A stretch of DNA of 64,000 bases from Prinia subflava. Its lineage: Eukaryota; Chordata; Aves; Passeriformes; Cisticolidae. Every line of letters begins with the position of its first letter. The first letter of the stretch is position 1. Position numbers and translations under genes: made by a program. Below the pieces are notes generated by a model that worked only from the letters and a program-made list of their open reading frames with translations, was not told the origin of the DNA and did no database searches. The DNA lies in NCBI RefSeq assembly GCF_021018805.1, contig NC_086283.1, forward strand, positions 8,135,162-8,199,161. Direction: 5' to 3'. Shown one piece after another: positions 48,761-61,000 of the stretch.

Positions 48761-51700
48761 CTGCAAGGAGGATGGACTTGGCTGTGGTTTTTTATCAACT
48801 TGTTACATTCCTGGAGAATTACATACATTCAACATTCAGAGCTTCTCTGAAATAAAAAAAAAACTGGTACACATTTAAAAATGGAAATACATCAGTATTT
48901 CATTATGAGAATTAACAAACACATTTTGATACAAAAGAGTAATTAAATATAATGACGTGATGCTATTCTTATTCAATCAGCTAAGGAACTACACTTTGTC
49001 AAGTTTCATACAGTAAGTAGTTGTAAAAATTCTCATGTTTCATGGTTCAGGTTCAAAGTTTCCATCAAGAGAACACAAATGCTTTTCTTAAAGACACAGT
49101 ATCCTTTTATGTCAGTATGAGTATATATTTTAAATTTAATGCTGTGTCTCCACAGCTCAAACACAAAGGCTTAGCATCTGGATGTTAATTTGAGAGCAAT
49201 TAAAATTACACCCATTTATATGTATCTGAACATCTTCAATCAATAAACATTTGGCATACAAATTTACTGGTCATTTTTATAATGTTTAAAAATGTAATGT
49301 CATCTAAATTAAAAGTAATACATACAAACCTTTCCAGCTCTTGCTACCACATGAAACAAGATATGCAACAAAACTTAAATAAGATGAAAACACAGATATA
49401 TGTTCAGGCTATGTGAAATCAGTTTAGTTGCCAATAAATTTAATGTTAGCAGCATGGCTTGTTAGGCTACACAGCCTTGTGATAGCAGGCTGGGACTTGA
49501 GCAACAGGAGCTCTTTGTTTCTTAAGCAGTGTGTAACACAACACTTAGGAGTTTTCTATGATTGCAACTTACACTAGTTTAAGTTAGTTTTAACTAGAAA
49601 ACCCCTTAACTTTGGTTACAGTGGAAAGAAGCTCCTCAGGTTGTTACTGGGCTTTCAAGGATGATGTAATTAAGAATACACTACAGTTGTAATTGGTCAA
49701 ATCATGTTACTGATGACATTTCTGTAGAAAAAAGTGGGCTGCAAAACTACTAACCTGCATATGAAGTGCATGAGGAATGCAGTAGTGAAATGGAAAAGGA
49801 TACTGTATCTTTAACACAGTAAAGTCATGCTTTAAAGGCATAAAGGTTCTAAACTGCAAAAAAATCTGAATAAAAATAGCAAAACCTCATTTTTATTCTT
49901 GAATAGCGGTGTAAAGCAGTATAGCAATTCTGTATAAAATGTCTTTTCTTTGAAAAGTACCAGGGATGCACAAAAATATCAGTCATTTTACAAGAAGCAG
50001 ACATGCTTCATATCAGTATTTATTAAACACTGCCAACAAAACGCACTAATTCAGACTGTGATCTTGCAACCACAAATTCAGTAGCAAAACTCTTACTGAC
50101 TTTAGGGATGCTTCTGATAGCGGATCAGCCTCCTAGAATCCAGTATTTCCACAGCTTGGTATTGACACAATCACGGTTTTATTTTTGTGCATCATGGACT
50201 ATACAGAATTGCCATTTCCACTGAAAGCAATGTTATGTGCAGGAAACAGAAGTCCTAAGCAGCCCATGGCCTTTTCTCCCATTGATGTGCTGGATGATTT
50301 ATATGGGAAAACTCCCATCAATTTCATTGTTAGCTCTACAAAATCTCCTTCTCTACATCAGTGAGAGCACAGCCACTGCTTCCTCCCCCTCCCACCACCT
50401 CACACCCCTGTAGGAGATGGCACAGAACAGGTATACAGCCTTAGAGCTCATTAGGACAGGAGCAGCAGCACAGACACTGCAAGAGCCTTCCCAAGGGTTG
50501 TGAGAAGGCAGCAGCATGCAACAGTTCCCAGCAAAGCACTGAGTCATGCCTGCATCTGCTGTACATCAACTTGTACAAGTCCACTTTAGAACTTCTAGAA
50601 ATCATATGCTTTCTACTAGGTTTGGCTGAATCTAAACGTGAGCCTGACATCCTTCCATTAACACTTTTTTAATAATGCAAAGCTAAGGGCAGGTGTAAAC
50701 TGATGGTTTGACTTTATCTATTCTTGACTGTTCTGTCCCTAGGCCTTAAGCCAACTGTGGTGGAAAACTACTTTGTTGACCTGTTCTGGGTCTGCTTCCT
50801 AGGTAAAACCCTCCAACCTCAGCACGGGAAGGTAACCACATGGAGTTACAACCAATGGGCTCTCTGAAAGAGCACACTCATCTTCACCACCCCTTCTGGA
50901 GACAGACCACACAGATTTTCTTACTGTTTAAGGAGAATAACCCACAGAAATGGGTGAAGTCATCAAATATCATGGCTTATCAAACCCACGTTCAGTTTAA
51001 ATTTTTATTCTTGTTGGTGAACCTTTCTATCCGTCAGACAAAATCTGCTGACTCCAACAGTCACACAGATTCCAGTCAGCAGAGGATCTGACAGCAGATC
51101 TGCATTTGTTTATAGAAGCTACAGATCTAGTCTGCTCTTCTGTACCTATGTTAATACAGCAAAAGGAACCATTTTTGTCATCACCTCTAGCAAAGGAGTT
51201 GTCCAAACTGTAAAGCAGAATGAGAATTCAAGCCACTTGATGTTGCTTTTCTTTTAAAAATCCTGCTTAACCTTTTGAATCTATGTTAAAGTATTATCTC
51301 TTTCTACAGTTTTTTGCTATTAAACTGAAACTAAAATTCTGAAACAATCTTTACATCTTTACCTTGACTACATATCACTGATGTACAAATAAGTTACAAA
51401 CAGATACACAGCCAGGTTCAAAGCAGGAGTATTTTGTTTATGAAAGACACACACAGAGGCAGAAACCATTTTTATAGCTTTTGAAAGAACTACAGAGATA
51501 TTTCTAAGCCAGCAAAAAAGAGGCAGACAGACCATTAGTTTTAAGTATAGTTTTGAGGCAATCTGGATAGATGAGTGGCAAAAATACCTACAAAGAATTA
51601 CGTTGTGCATTTGTGCAAGATGCATGTCCTGACTTGGTTTTCCCTGTGTCCTTTAAAACCCCTTGAATGGGCTCTGGGTTAGGACAACACATTCAGTACC

Positions 51701-52176
51701 ACAGTACCTTACAATGCAAAAACATTTAGGAATTAAAAATGCTCTACTGAAACCTGCTTTCAAAAATACTCTATCATAGGAAATCACCTCCCCTGCTCTA
51801 CAAAAAGAAATCCAGAAGAAACTCCTTCCACCCTCACATTTGCTCTGGGTTATGGCTTAGCTGCGTGCACAACAGTAAGACACAAAGGAAGACAACAACA
51901 ACCCTATTTTTATACATTTTACATTTTTCATAAGGTACTTTATCAACATACCATCTTTCACAGAGATAAGCTTTTGTGTGATTACTCCCTTTTACAGTTA
52001 TTACTCCCACTCCTACTAATTAAAGTGCAAGTAAATCCCGCAGGCTGGGCAACAACATTTTTGGACTTATTTCAAGTGGGATATTAAACATCTAACTTTA
52101 GAGCATTGATGCTGTGAGTCCCTCAGTGTAAAGGATCAACTCTATCAATGATGAGAGCACTTCATGTGAGCTAATA

Positions 52177-52253
52177 GTTGGTGTTTAAACATAATTTGTG
52201 TTGCTTCCAAATAATGTTGGTGTTTAAATGTAATTTGTGTTGCTTCCAAATTA
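52177..52253. repeat. 39-bp tandem duplication, two units
   Basis: GTTGGTGTTTAAACATAATT and the following 19 bases are repeated at 52216 with two mismatches (ACAT against ATGT). It lies inside NPNT intron 2. Confidence 0.95.
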
Positions 52254-54670
52254 GCCTTTCTACACACTAGGTTTAATTAATTAATCTGGTTTACATACCA
52301 AATCAAAATCTACAAAAAGCTACTTAGTTATGTTAATGATGGAAGATACGCACAGTTCTAAATTTAAGCCGCTAAACAAGTGTGGATGGATTTTCAATTT
52401 ACAAGAACTAAGAAATGCCAATGAATTTGAGTTACATTTGTTCAGACCCTTTGAAAACATGCCTATATTTTTATCAGTCTCAAAATTCATCTAGTTGTCT
52501 AAACACAGATCTCACTTGGTGTTCAAAGCCTGCAAGGAAGAAAAAACATCCGATCTGTTTCAAAGTTCTTGATTATTTCAGTTTGAAGGACACCTTCTGA
52601 ACGCATTTAGTGGAAATTGAAACGGCACTTGAAAGGGAATTTCATGTCACTGCAGAGTGAATATTTCTACTGGCTGAGCTGTTACAGCTGACACCAACAG
52701 GCTCTGGAAGCAAGTTTACAGACAGATCACACCTATGTGCACAAGTCTTGATCGGTGTAAAGAGGAGACACAGGATGTAAAGAAAGTAGTGTAAATTAAA
52801 GGATGGCCCTATTTCAACTTCTTCCTACATGTTTATAAGAGCAGAAGACAGCTGAATTATGCTGAGTGGGGTTGCTAAGCGGCACTAAACATTATTATGC
52901 TCCACATGCACTCCTTTGCCAGTCAAAGGGACATAAAAGGAAAAACTTCACACTTCACAAAGCCAAGTTTAGCTAACACAGCTCAGTTTCCCTTTGTAAC
53001 TCTTTGGATGGATTATGGATGGAAGATCAGGAGCACAGAGCCACCAAGGCTTATGGCGCTAATGACACTCATCAGCTCCACCACACTCCTGCTCTGTTAC
53101 AGCTGACATATCCAGGTTTAAGCATGTCCCAATTAAACCATTACCTTAAATCACACAGCTGGTTGAAACAAACACCTTTTTTTTCTCAATAGCTGTGGGC
53201 AGAGGGCATGCTTGGTTGAGCAGCTCAGCTGGACAGCAGAAAACATATCCAGGTGTATGAGTGACCATTTGCCCTTGGCTCATCACAGCTCAGAGGTATC
53301 TGCAAACTGGGACCACCCTGTCACGTATCTGTGTGCCTGCTCCACTGTGGCTCCAGCATGGCTCTCACCTTATATCTGCTGTCAGAAGGATAAATTCTGA
53401 GATAATTAGTGGCCACATGGTCAATTATGCATAAATAAGCAGATGAGAGTCCAAAGGTGCTGTTACAGTTGCAGGCATACCAAGGATGGCTCAAGTTGGT
53501 TTGAAAAATAGCAGTTTCAACTCACTAATAAAGAGCTCAGCATTACTACCTATATATTTGAAGCTTCTTTTTTGGAGACATTTATAAACTGGGTCTCACT
53601 CCTAATTTTTAAGCCTGACTCTATACTTGTTTTCCTTGTCCAAACAAAACTTATACTAAAATACCCAAGAAAATGTACACCTAGTAGAGAAAGTCTGACA
53701 TCTATTTATGCCACTCTCTTTGGGGACAGGGCTAAGAGCTTGATCTTTGACCAGAGAGAAAGCAGATGAAATAATCATGCACTTGGCTTTTTGGAAAATT
53801 TTCAGCAATGTTCCTTTGTACAGTAAAATACCCAAGTTTTCCTTTGAGGCCAGGAATGTTGCCTTCTGTGCCAGGTTAATCCTTCATACTGGGTGCCACA
53901 TTCTCAAGGTGGAGAGTTGACTACAGATTTTCTATTTGGCTGCAAGCACTAAAGAGATTCACTTTCATTTAGTGTAATCTCCTACTCTGTGATATGTCTG
54001 GAATTTTTACCACCTGCAGCTGGGGCAGATTTTCATGTTTAATTTTGCCAGTATTTTGTCTCCCATTTAAAACAGAGAAGGAGTTTTAGTAAAATTTCCA
54101 CCTAGCTATCTCAGACTCTTCTGATCCAACAATTCAAAAATTATCAGTATGTAAAGAAAAAAAAAAGGGAGAAATGCTTTTTGACACTTAAGTGGTAACT
54201 GTATTCTTTTGAAAGTCTGGTTCCAATTACTGGAGATAATCCCAGAAAATACCTATCTACATGTCTTTTAAATGTATATGGAGACAAATTTGTGAATAAT
54301 GGACTAAAATGCAGTGGAAGGAGATGAGAATCCACCTACCTTTAGCCTTAAGGGAAAAAAAAAGCATTTATAGTATCTGAAAAAGCTAGCACTAAAATTA
54401 TCTTACTGACAAAATTCAAAGAACAAAAAATAAATTATACTTTTCTGTGTATTATTACTTTTGTCTCATTTCCGATTATTAATTACAAATCTTTTGATAG
54501 TATCACTTTATGCTATTCCTGTCTCCCAAGATCATAAAATTGCAAACACAGATTAGATTTGGTAATAATGAGAAACTGATTTCCACCTAAACATGAGCTG
54601 TAATTTATGGCCACAACATGGGAGACAACTTGTCTAAGAAAAGGGCCACAGTGACACAGCAGTCTGGACT

Positions 54671-54817
54671 CTTTTGGGTTTGGGTTTTTTTGAGGGGTTA
54701 TTTGTTTTGTTTTGGGTTTTTTGTTTTGGTTTTTTTGTGTGTGTTTTTTTTTGTTTTGTTTTTGGTTTTTGTTTTGGTTTTTTGTTTTTTGGGGTTTTTT
54801 TTGTGGGGTTTTTTTTA
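54671..54817. repeat. T/G-rich low-complexity tract
   Basis: About 150 bp of T runs with G and GGG interruptions on the plus strand and virtually no A or C. The open frames crossing it on both strands are artefacts of composition. Confidence 0.95.
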
Positions 54818-56122
54818 ATACAATGCAAATTATTGGTATTTACCAGTTAAGCCTTCATATCCTCAGACATTTAAACACACCATAATTTCCAAATAAAACT
54901 GCATCATGAAATGTGGACATAGATCCTATTGCCTTTGGAGTTGCCTCAATCAATCTACTAGATATTCTTCTTCCTTCTTCATAAATATTCATGCCAAGGA
55001 AAGGACTACTTGTTATCAATTAGAACCCTAAACCCCAAAATTATTCATGGTATGGCCTGAGAGGTATCAACCTGAGAACTCTGCATCAAAGAAACAGGGA
55101 TGTTGTATTCCAGAAGTACTTTCCATAGCTTTTTACTAGTCATTTTATCTATCTAGTAAGACTTGTGGGCTTCTAATATACTTACGAAGAGAGAAACCAG
55201 TCTTGCCATTTACAGATTTGAACAAAACCTTTGCTGAGAGTTGCATTTCCAAAGCTTTTCCTATCTTTTGTCAAAGATTTGCCCTGCAGACTACGAAACC
55301 TACAGCATTTAACACCTGTTCTACTTTGAAAATGGCTGGGCAGAGAATTATCTTGTCCACATATGTTTGTGTTTAAATAAAAAAAAAAAATTTAAAAAGC
55401 TAAGGACCAGTTTTTATATACTTGCTCCTGCAAAAACTTCAGGAAATTCCTCATGTATGAGTGTTAAACACATGAGTAAGCATCTGCAATATCAAAGGTT
55501 GTAATATTAACAAGCTGAGGTCTCTACAACACTCCTAACAACTTTAACTTCTACACTAGCTGCCTCCACAGAATTCCCATTGAAGGTGTAGTTAATTATG
55601 AAGACTTATCTACTAGTTTATCCTGTAGTCATATCAAAGAGTCTAGATGTGAGAACCTCAGAAACGTTTCTCTTCATGTGTGACCCAGTAAAAGGATGCT
55701 GTCAGGCAGATTTATTCCCTTAGGTTGGGGTTGCTTGAGCTTAATACTTAATTGGAACATTTCCACCAATTTTCTAATTAATTCTGGTTTCCTTCTTGGA
55801 TGCAAATATTATCGTCCTGCAGTGCCCGTAACATGACACAGTGTAGTTACACCAGGTTATCAGATCAAAGCACGAAAGGAAGCAGAAACCAAAAAGAAAT
55901 TTCCAAACTCCATTTTACCTTACTTGACAGCAGTCGTTTTTAGCAGTGCTAAAAACAGACAAAATTTTAACATGACAGCATCCTTCTATGTCAGTCAGGC
56001 ACACACGTGCAAAAGCCTATCCCTGCACTGTAAAGGATGTATGTGAACACGTGAAGACATGACTAGGTGTGTACAAGCTTTCTCTACAAGTGACTAGAAG
56101 CCCCAGCAGCAGTGATACTCAC

Positions 56123-56223
56123 GTTGGCACTGGCCCCAGGCCACTCGGGCCCAGCCCCAGCAGCAGTCAATTCTGCTTCCAAAGCGACACAGTCCTGCAG
56201 ACGAGACTATTTGTCTGGGCCAC
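56123..56223 (-). CDS. NPNT: NPNT exon 2: cysteine-rich N-terminal segment
   Basis: 101 nt, residues 24-57 plus one base. The acceptor is TGTGCAG|GTGGCC and the donor CAAC|GTGAGT. It encodes WPRQIVSSAGLCRFGSR followed by IDCCWGWARVAWGQCQ, which aligns without gaps to the segment after the signal peptide in mammalian nephronectin (WPRQIVSSIGLCRYGGR, IDCCWGWARQSWGQCQ). The paired cysteines and the Trp-rich CCWGW block are characteristic of nephronectin and EGFL6. It leads directly into the first EGF repeat, whose cysteines begin at the end of this exon. An A/C-rich tract (G/T-rich on the coding strand) lies 65-124 bp upstream of the acceptor inside intron 1. Confidence 0.95.
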
Positions 56224-57585
56224 CTGCACAAGACAGTTCAACAAAGTCTGGTGAAACACTTTGAAAGTAGCTACAATCATCCTAGAGTAAAAAAAAAACC
56301 AAAAAAAACCCCAACAAAACCCTACCAAGCAACTAAAAACCCCAAAAGACAAAGAACAGCAAAAACGTCTTCAGCATAGAGAAATATAATTTTTTTTTCT
56401 TTTTTTTTGAAGAGAGTAACTGCTCTCAGCCAAGCCTGGGATATTTCTGTCATTAATATTTTGTTTAGTTCAAAAAATGCAAATGACAATAAGTGAAGAG
56501 GAGAAAAGGTAATTACAACAACTGAGCAAAGCCTGAAAAAGCTGACATGCTTTGCATTACGCTCACTGCTGCCACTCCCAGGCTGGCACTAAACAGAAGT
56601 TCAGAAGTCTGAAACAATTTGAAGTATGGAATAAGCGTCATCATAAAGTTTAGGCATTGTTTTAGTTCACAATATATGGCAAAATTTTCTCACTGATACG
56701 ACCGAGTTCTGCAACTGAAACATTAAAGGAAAAAAACAATGAAAACAAAAACTTCTTGGACTGTTAAACCGAGATTAAAGATAAAAGGAGAGCAATAGTC
56801 TTCCCTTGTTCCAAGGAAACGATACCACGGCCTCACGCAGTTATAAATTATTGACACGAATCAGTAATGTCTTTTAACGACAGGCTGAAATCCCGTGAGC
56901 GCTGCATCTGAACAAATCCTATTAAAAGCGAAAGCAGCGCTGGGGAGGGCGGGGGTGGTGCTGGCCGCCTGCCCCGCACGGCGCGGTGCCCGCTCCCTGC
57001 AGCGCCGCCGGTCGCGACACCTGACACGACACGGCGCGACACGGCCCGCGGGCACACGCGCCCCGAGCTTCGTGTTAAAACCTGAACCGCGATCTCCGCC
57101 GCCGTCTCTTTCGAGTGCCTTCGGGCGTCAGTAAGCTAATTTTATCTCTACGGCACACGCGATGCGCTTTGTTTTTAATTCCCGCGGGACGCAGCGCCCC
57201 CGGAGCAATAAACTTTTCTTGTGCCTAAGGCCGTGTTTAGGCTGCCGAGCAAGGCGCGGTACTCGGCGGCGGCGGGAGGCTCCGGGGGCCGGCGGGGTCC
57301 TGCCGCGGAGCCCCGGGACGGCACCCGCGCCCCCACCTGTGCCCCCCGGTCCGTGCCCTCAGCGGGGATCGGGAGCGCCACACGCGTCCGGCCGAGGGCT
57401 CCGGCCGCCCCCGCCTCGCCGGGAGCCAGCCCCGGGGGCCGGTGCCAGGCAGGAGCCCGGGGGCCACCACAGCGCCCCGCGTCGAAAAGGGGAGAGCCCG
57501 GGATCTCCCCGCTCTCCCTGAGGGCACGCCGACTTGGCCCTGCCCGACCGGTCCCGGCCGCCACCCCCGCTCTCCCCGCGCCTAC
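56224..57585 (-). other. NPNT: NPNT intron 1
   Basis: 1,362 bp, with donor GTAGG and acceptor TTGTGCAG. Its first 650 bp lie within the CpG island. The rest is AT-rich and holds the A/C-rich tract at 56288-56347. Confidence 0.9.
56288..56347. repeat. A/C-rich low-complexity tract near the exon 2 acceptor
   Basis: A runs separated by CC or CCCC on the plus strand. On the transcript strand this is T runs with G runs, the same type as the tract at 54671. It begins 65 bp upstream of the exon 2 splice acceptor. Confidence 0.93.
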
Positions 57586-57656
57586 CTTCTGTCAAATTCC
57601 CCGGCCGCCCCCAGTGAGAGGCAGGACGCCAGGAGCAGCCGCAGGGAGAGCTCCAT
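57586..57656 (-). CDS. NPNT: NPNT exon 1 coding part: start codon and signal peptide
   Basis: Residues 1-23 plus two bases of codon 24. The segment reads MELSLRLLLASCLSLGAAG followed by EFDR. It has a leucine-rich hydrophobic core and small residues (GAAG) before a likely cleavage site ahead of EFD, matching the mammalian junction AAAEFDGR. The start is chosen because it gives a compact signal peptide of the expected length and because the context TGCCATGG is favourable. The same frame stays open for about 140 codons upstream with another ATG at 58074-58076, but that stretch is Pro/Arg/Ala-rich CpG-island sequence and would bury the signal peptide. The donor is GAAG|GTAGG at 57585-57584, leaving phase 2. 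Confidence 0.9.
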
Positions 57657-57727
57657 GGCAGGGGGTGCTCCGCTGGCCGCCGAGGCGGCCTCGGGCGGGC
57701 AGCGGTGGCGGAGGCGCTCCCGCTGCA

Positions 57728-57748
57728 GGGCGGGCGGGCGGGCGGGGG
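57728..57748. promoter_or_regulatory. NPNT: Clustered GC boxes
   Basis: Overlapping GGGCGG units on the plus strand, 72-92 bp upstream of the start codon relative to NPNT. They fit Sp1/KLF-type binding sites, and the repeated G runs could form a quadruplex. Whether they lie in the promoter or the 5' UTR is unknown. Confidence 0.55.
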
Positions 57749-58070
57749 TCCGGCTGCCGCCCAGGCCCGTCGCGCTGCCACAGCTCCGGGGAGGCGGCGA
57801 GCTCGGCGCCCGCCCTTCCCCTCTCCTTCTCCCTCTCCCGGTCCCTGACCGCCCGCCTGGCTGCCAGGCGCGGGAGGCGCGGCGCGGGGAGCGGCAGCGC
57901 CGCCCGCCCCCGGCAGAGGCGCCCGCGGCCCACCCGGGCCGCCTCCCCCTGCTAGGGGCACCTGGCGTGCGTGGGGCACCTGGGGCGGGAGAGAGCGGCA
58001 GCGGGCCCAGCTGCTGCGGACAGCGAGGCACCGGCCGCGGTCTGGGGGCTCTGGGAAGGGTGGGCTTCCT

Positions 58071-61000
58071 TGTCATGAGCTTTTGTATCTTGAACTTCCT
58101 GAAGGAAGATGGTTACGCCCTCCTCACTGCAAAGCTCCCGTCTAAAGAGCGTTATGATTTGGCCGCCTTTTAGCAACCAAACCTCCCCAACAACAAAGCT
58201 CTTTGAAAGACTTACAAGGTGTATATGTTTTTTTCCTGTCTCAAGCACTCCTACTAATAGCTGTCAGGTGTTGGGGTGTGTGTGACATCAGGTGTCCCAG
58301 CCCTTGTCCAGAACAAAAACGGACAAGTTTAAACACTTAACTACACTGCACGTAATGTGCTTGCACCACTACAGACAGCAATGACTGCATCTGTACCACC
58401 ACTAACATGTTTAAATACAGCCCTTATTTTTGTTTGGTTTCTACAAACTACAGCTTTGGGACTTACCTGAGGACATTTCTAATAGCAGCCTGTCACCAGT
58501 TCAGGGTCAGAGATGTTGTGACATCTCTCTGATTACAGACAGATGGGGTCAACCCCTTGGACTGGGTTGCAGCATTTGTTTGATTTGTGCCTACACAAGG
58601 CTAAAGCTCATCAGCTGTTCCTACAAGGGGTCTGGCTGTAGCTTAGAAGCAGAAAGCAAGGATTTTCTCTGGTTTGTGCTGTAACACAAAGCCAAACCCT
58701 TCAGGAAGCAGTTGGATGCTAACCACGACTTAAAGCTTCAGATTTCAGTGGGTAGTTCTGTGCAGAGCATTTTCCACCCTCAAAACACAGATAATTCAAG
58801 TAATACTGCACAAGGGTGGCCATTTTTTACACAAGATACAAATTCTGCCAGTAAACCTTTAAAACCACACCTTTCTTCAGATCGGTTTTACTACTTTCTG
58901 CTCAAGTTTGAGCAGAATGCCCCCCCAGTGCTCCTTCCCCTCTTTTTTTCATCTTTCCATGACCATACAATCACCATGACAAGCTTTCTGTCCACAGCAT
59001 TAGCCCAGAAATTTTTAGACCCAGAGAAAAAACAACTGTAGAAACTCCAAGGCGATGATTCTGCAAGGTGCTTGTACCTGTGCTCAGATAACATGCAAGC
59101 CCTCTTAGAGGACTCAGATATAAAAACTGCACTGAGGACCAAACCTGGTTCCCTCCATTCACATGAGAAGCTGATAGCCAAGCAGTGAGTGCAATAACAC
59201 GGTGCTGTTTGGGAAAGACAGAAGAGCATCTGGCTTGTGTTAGATCCTTGCTGAAATGTACAGCTGATTGCCAGCTCTTGACTGATTGATAATTGGTTGT
59301 TTTTTCACTTGGATGTGTGATGTGGTATAACAGACCATGCATAGTGAAATCACTGTCAAGATTTAATGGGCAAAAGGGGAGATAGCCTATTTGTGATAAC
59401 CACAGGGATTTCTTTCTGGTAACAGCATCTGCATGCATCTTTCCAACTTGTAGAAAAAGACTGTCCACAAATTACACCACAGCCAAGTCCAGTATAAGTG
59501 CCAAAACCAACATTTGATCATCACTCTGAATTAAGGTCTAGGGCAACCTGACACTTTCCCTCTCATATCTGAAGAGACATGTCATAAAATCAATTCCTTT
59601 AATGCAGTGCTGCATAATGGTACTTCATGTACACAGCAGCTTTAAAGCACACACTATTCCTTTAAAACCTGTTCTCTCATAAATGGCAGTAAGATCATTT
59701 AATCTCTCCAGACCGCACTGAGTATTTAAGACTTCCTCAGCAGCCTGTTGGGTTCTCCTGTATGTTACTACTAGTGTACTGGTCAGACATGGTGCCTACT
59801 CTAATTAAGATTGTCTGCTCTTGGTTAACTTCTGCTGCCTTTACAGTTTGTTTTGGAACATCAGCTCAAAAAACCAGTTACCCAGTCACTGAAAGATCAC
59901 ATATTATGCTTTCATACCCATCAGTGGAACTGAACATTCACTCACTTCAAATTCATTTGTTTTGGCACTGGTGTATCATCACTGGTAAAGTTTTATTAAC
60001 AAGGCATTTTCTCATATCCACGACAATAGAAGGATTACTGAGTGAGATGTCAAAGAACCAGATCTCTTGACGAGTTAAAGGTGTATTTATTTATGTGGGT
60101 ATGGATGAAGATACTGTCTATATATGGACAAGATGGAGATGGAGAAGTTGTTTGCAGTATAACAATAAAAAACACTTTCATGCCTTATGTTTAGTGAAGC
60201 AGTATGAAAGTCAGGCAAAATCCTGATGCCATTGAGTGGACTGACCCGATGTCCAGCAAGACTTAACTAACAATAGAAGTGCGGCAGCTGTGCATCAAGT
60301 ATTCAGATGATTGACTAGAACAAGTGTCCAAGAAAGTTTCTTTAAAGATACTGGTAAGACACTTGATTAAGCATAACATGATAGTCAAGTTTTTAGCTGC
60401 AAATTAGCAACAATTAAGCAGAAACACAGAGGAAAATAATATTTTGAACAGCAATGCTGCTATCCTTGTGTATAAAAAAGAAGTAAAAACTCATAGGAAA
60501 GTGAATTTTGCCTGAAAAGGTGTTCATTTTATGCAAGCATTGTGATCATTCCTGCTTTTTTAACCTTCTCCATTCTTCCATAATTATATTTATGTGTCTT
60601 GTACCAAAAAACTACACTATCAGTCATGCTCTTCATCTCAGACTTCTAGTCTCACAGGTATATTGAGCTCAGAATGAGACCCTTCTATGCAAATCAAGAC
60701 CCTGAACTTGATAAGATACACTGCGTTGAGAGCAGAGGAAGAGTTGAAGATACTTGCAGCTGAAAATACTTGCAGCTGACCATGCCATTAGCAAACCCAT
60801 TAGGTTCTGAATTATCTACAATTTCCCAGGGAATGAAGTCCCAGGTATATGTTCTATTCCTGTATTCCGCACCGTAAGTGATGAAGGTACATCTGACTGC
60901 ACACAAATCTGAATCCTGGTGAAAAGGCAGCAGAGAGTGAAGAAATGCCTTGAGAGAGAGGCTTGCTAGTTCTGTGGCAAGGAGGGTAAAAGTGGTGAGG

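Larger units (their letters stand above)
40561..56122 (-). other. NPNT: NPNT intron 2
   Basis: 15,562 bp, the largest intron, between the N-terminal exon and the first EGF exon. It contains the CR1 element at about 46694-48074, a C-rich tract at 41718-41755, a 20-T run at 45761-45780, a 39-bp tandem duplication at 52177-52253 and a T/G-rich tract at 54671-54817. No other NPNT exon or nested gene was recognised. Confidence 0.88.
8841..57656 (-). other. NPNT: NPNT (nephronectin) gene, whole transcription unit from start codon to candidate poly(A) signal
   Basis: This is a multi-exon gene for nephronectin, a secreted basement-membrane protein that binds integrin alpha8-beta1 and acts in kidney and other epithelial-mesenchymal interactions. 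That role is known for the family. Thirteen coding pieces were found, each flanked by AG and GT and each continuing the reading phase of the piece before it. Together they give signal peptide, five EGF-like repeats, Thr/Pro-rich linker with RGD, LFEILEIER segment and MAM domain, which is the complete nephronectin architecture. EGFL6 has a similar layout, but the residues match nephronectin (for example [20 protein letters not shown] and DPQKPRGDVF). The 5' end is placed at the ATG because the transcription start is unknown; the 3' end is placed at an ATTAAA. Confidence 0.95.
56930..58070. promoter_or_regulatory. NPNT: CpG island at the NPNT 5' end (promoter region)
   Basis: About 1.1 kb of GC-rich, CpG-dense DNA that contrasts sharply with the AT-rich flanks. 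It covers the start of intron 1, exon 1 and the sequence upstream of the ATG. No TATA box was seen in a sensible position. This fits a dispersed CpG-island promoter. Open frames of 206-244 codons on both strands across the island are a by-product of few stop codons in GC-rich DNA. Confidence 0.9.

Noticed and set aside
54618..54828. Phe/Leu/Val-rich plus-strand frame resembling a membrane protein, and Lys/Pro-rich minus-strand frame
   Set aside because: They translate the T/G-rich low-complexity tract; composition alone explains them.
57162..58173. Several open frames over 100 codons on both strands in the CpG island
   Set aside because: GC-rich DNA has few stop codons. Only the stretch encoding the signal peptide fits the NPNT exon chain.
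58971..59468. 165-codon minus-strand frame upstream of NPNT, considered as a GSTCD exon
   Set aside because: No GST-like or methyltransferase-like motif was seen and no splice context fits. Left as intergenic.
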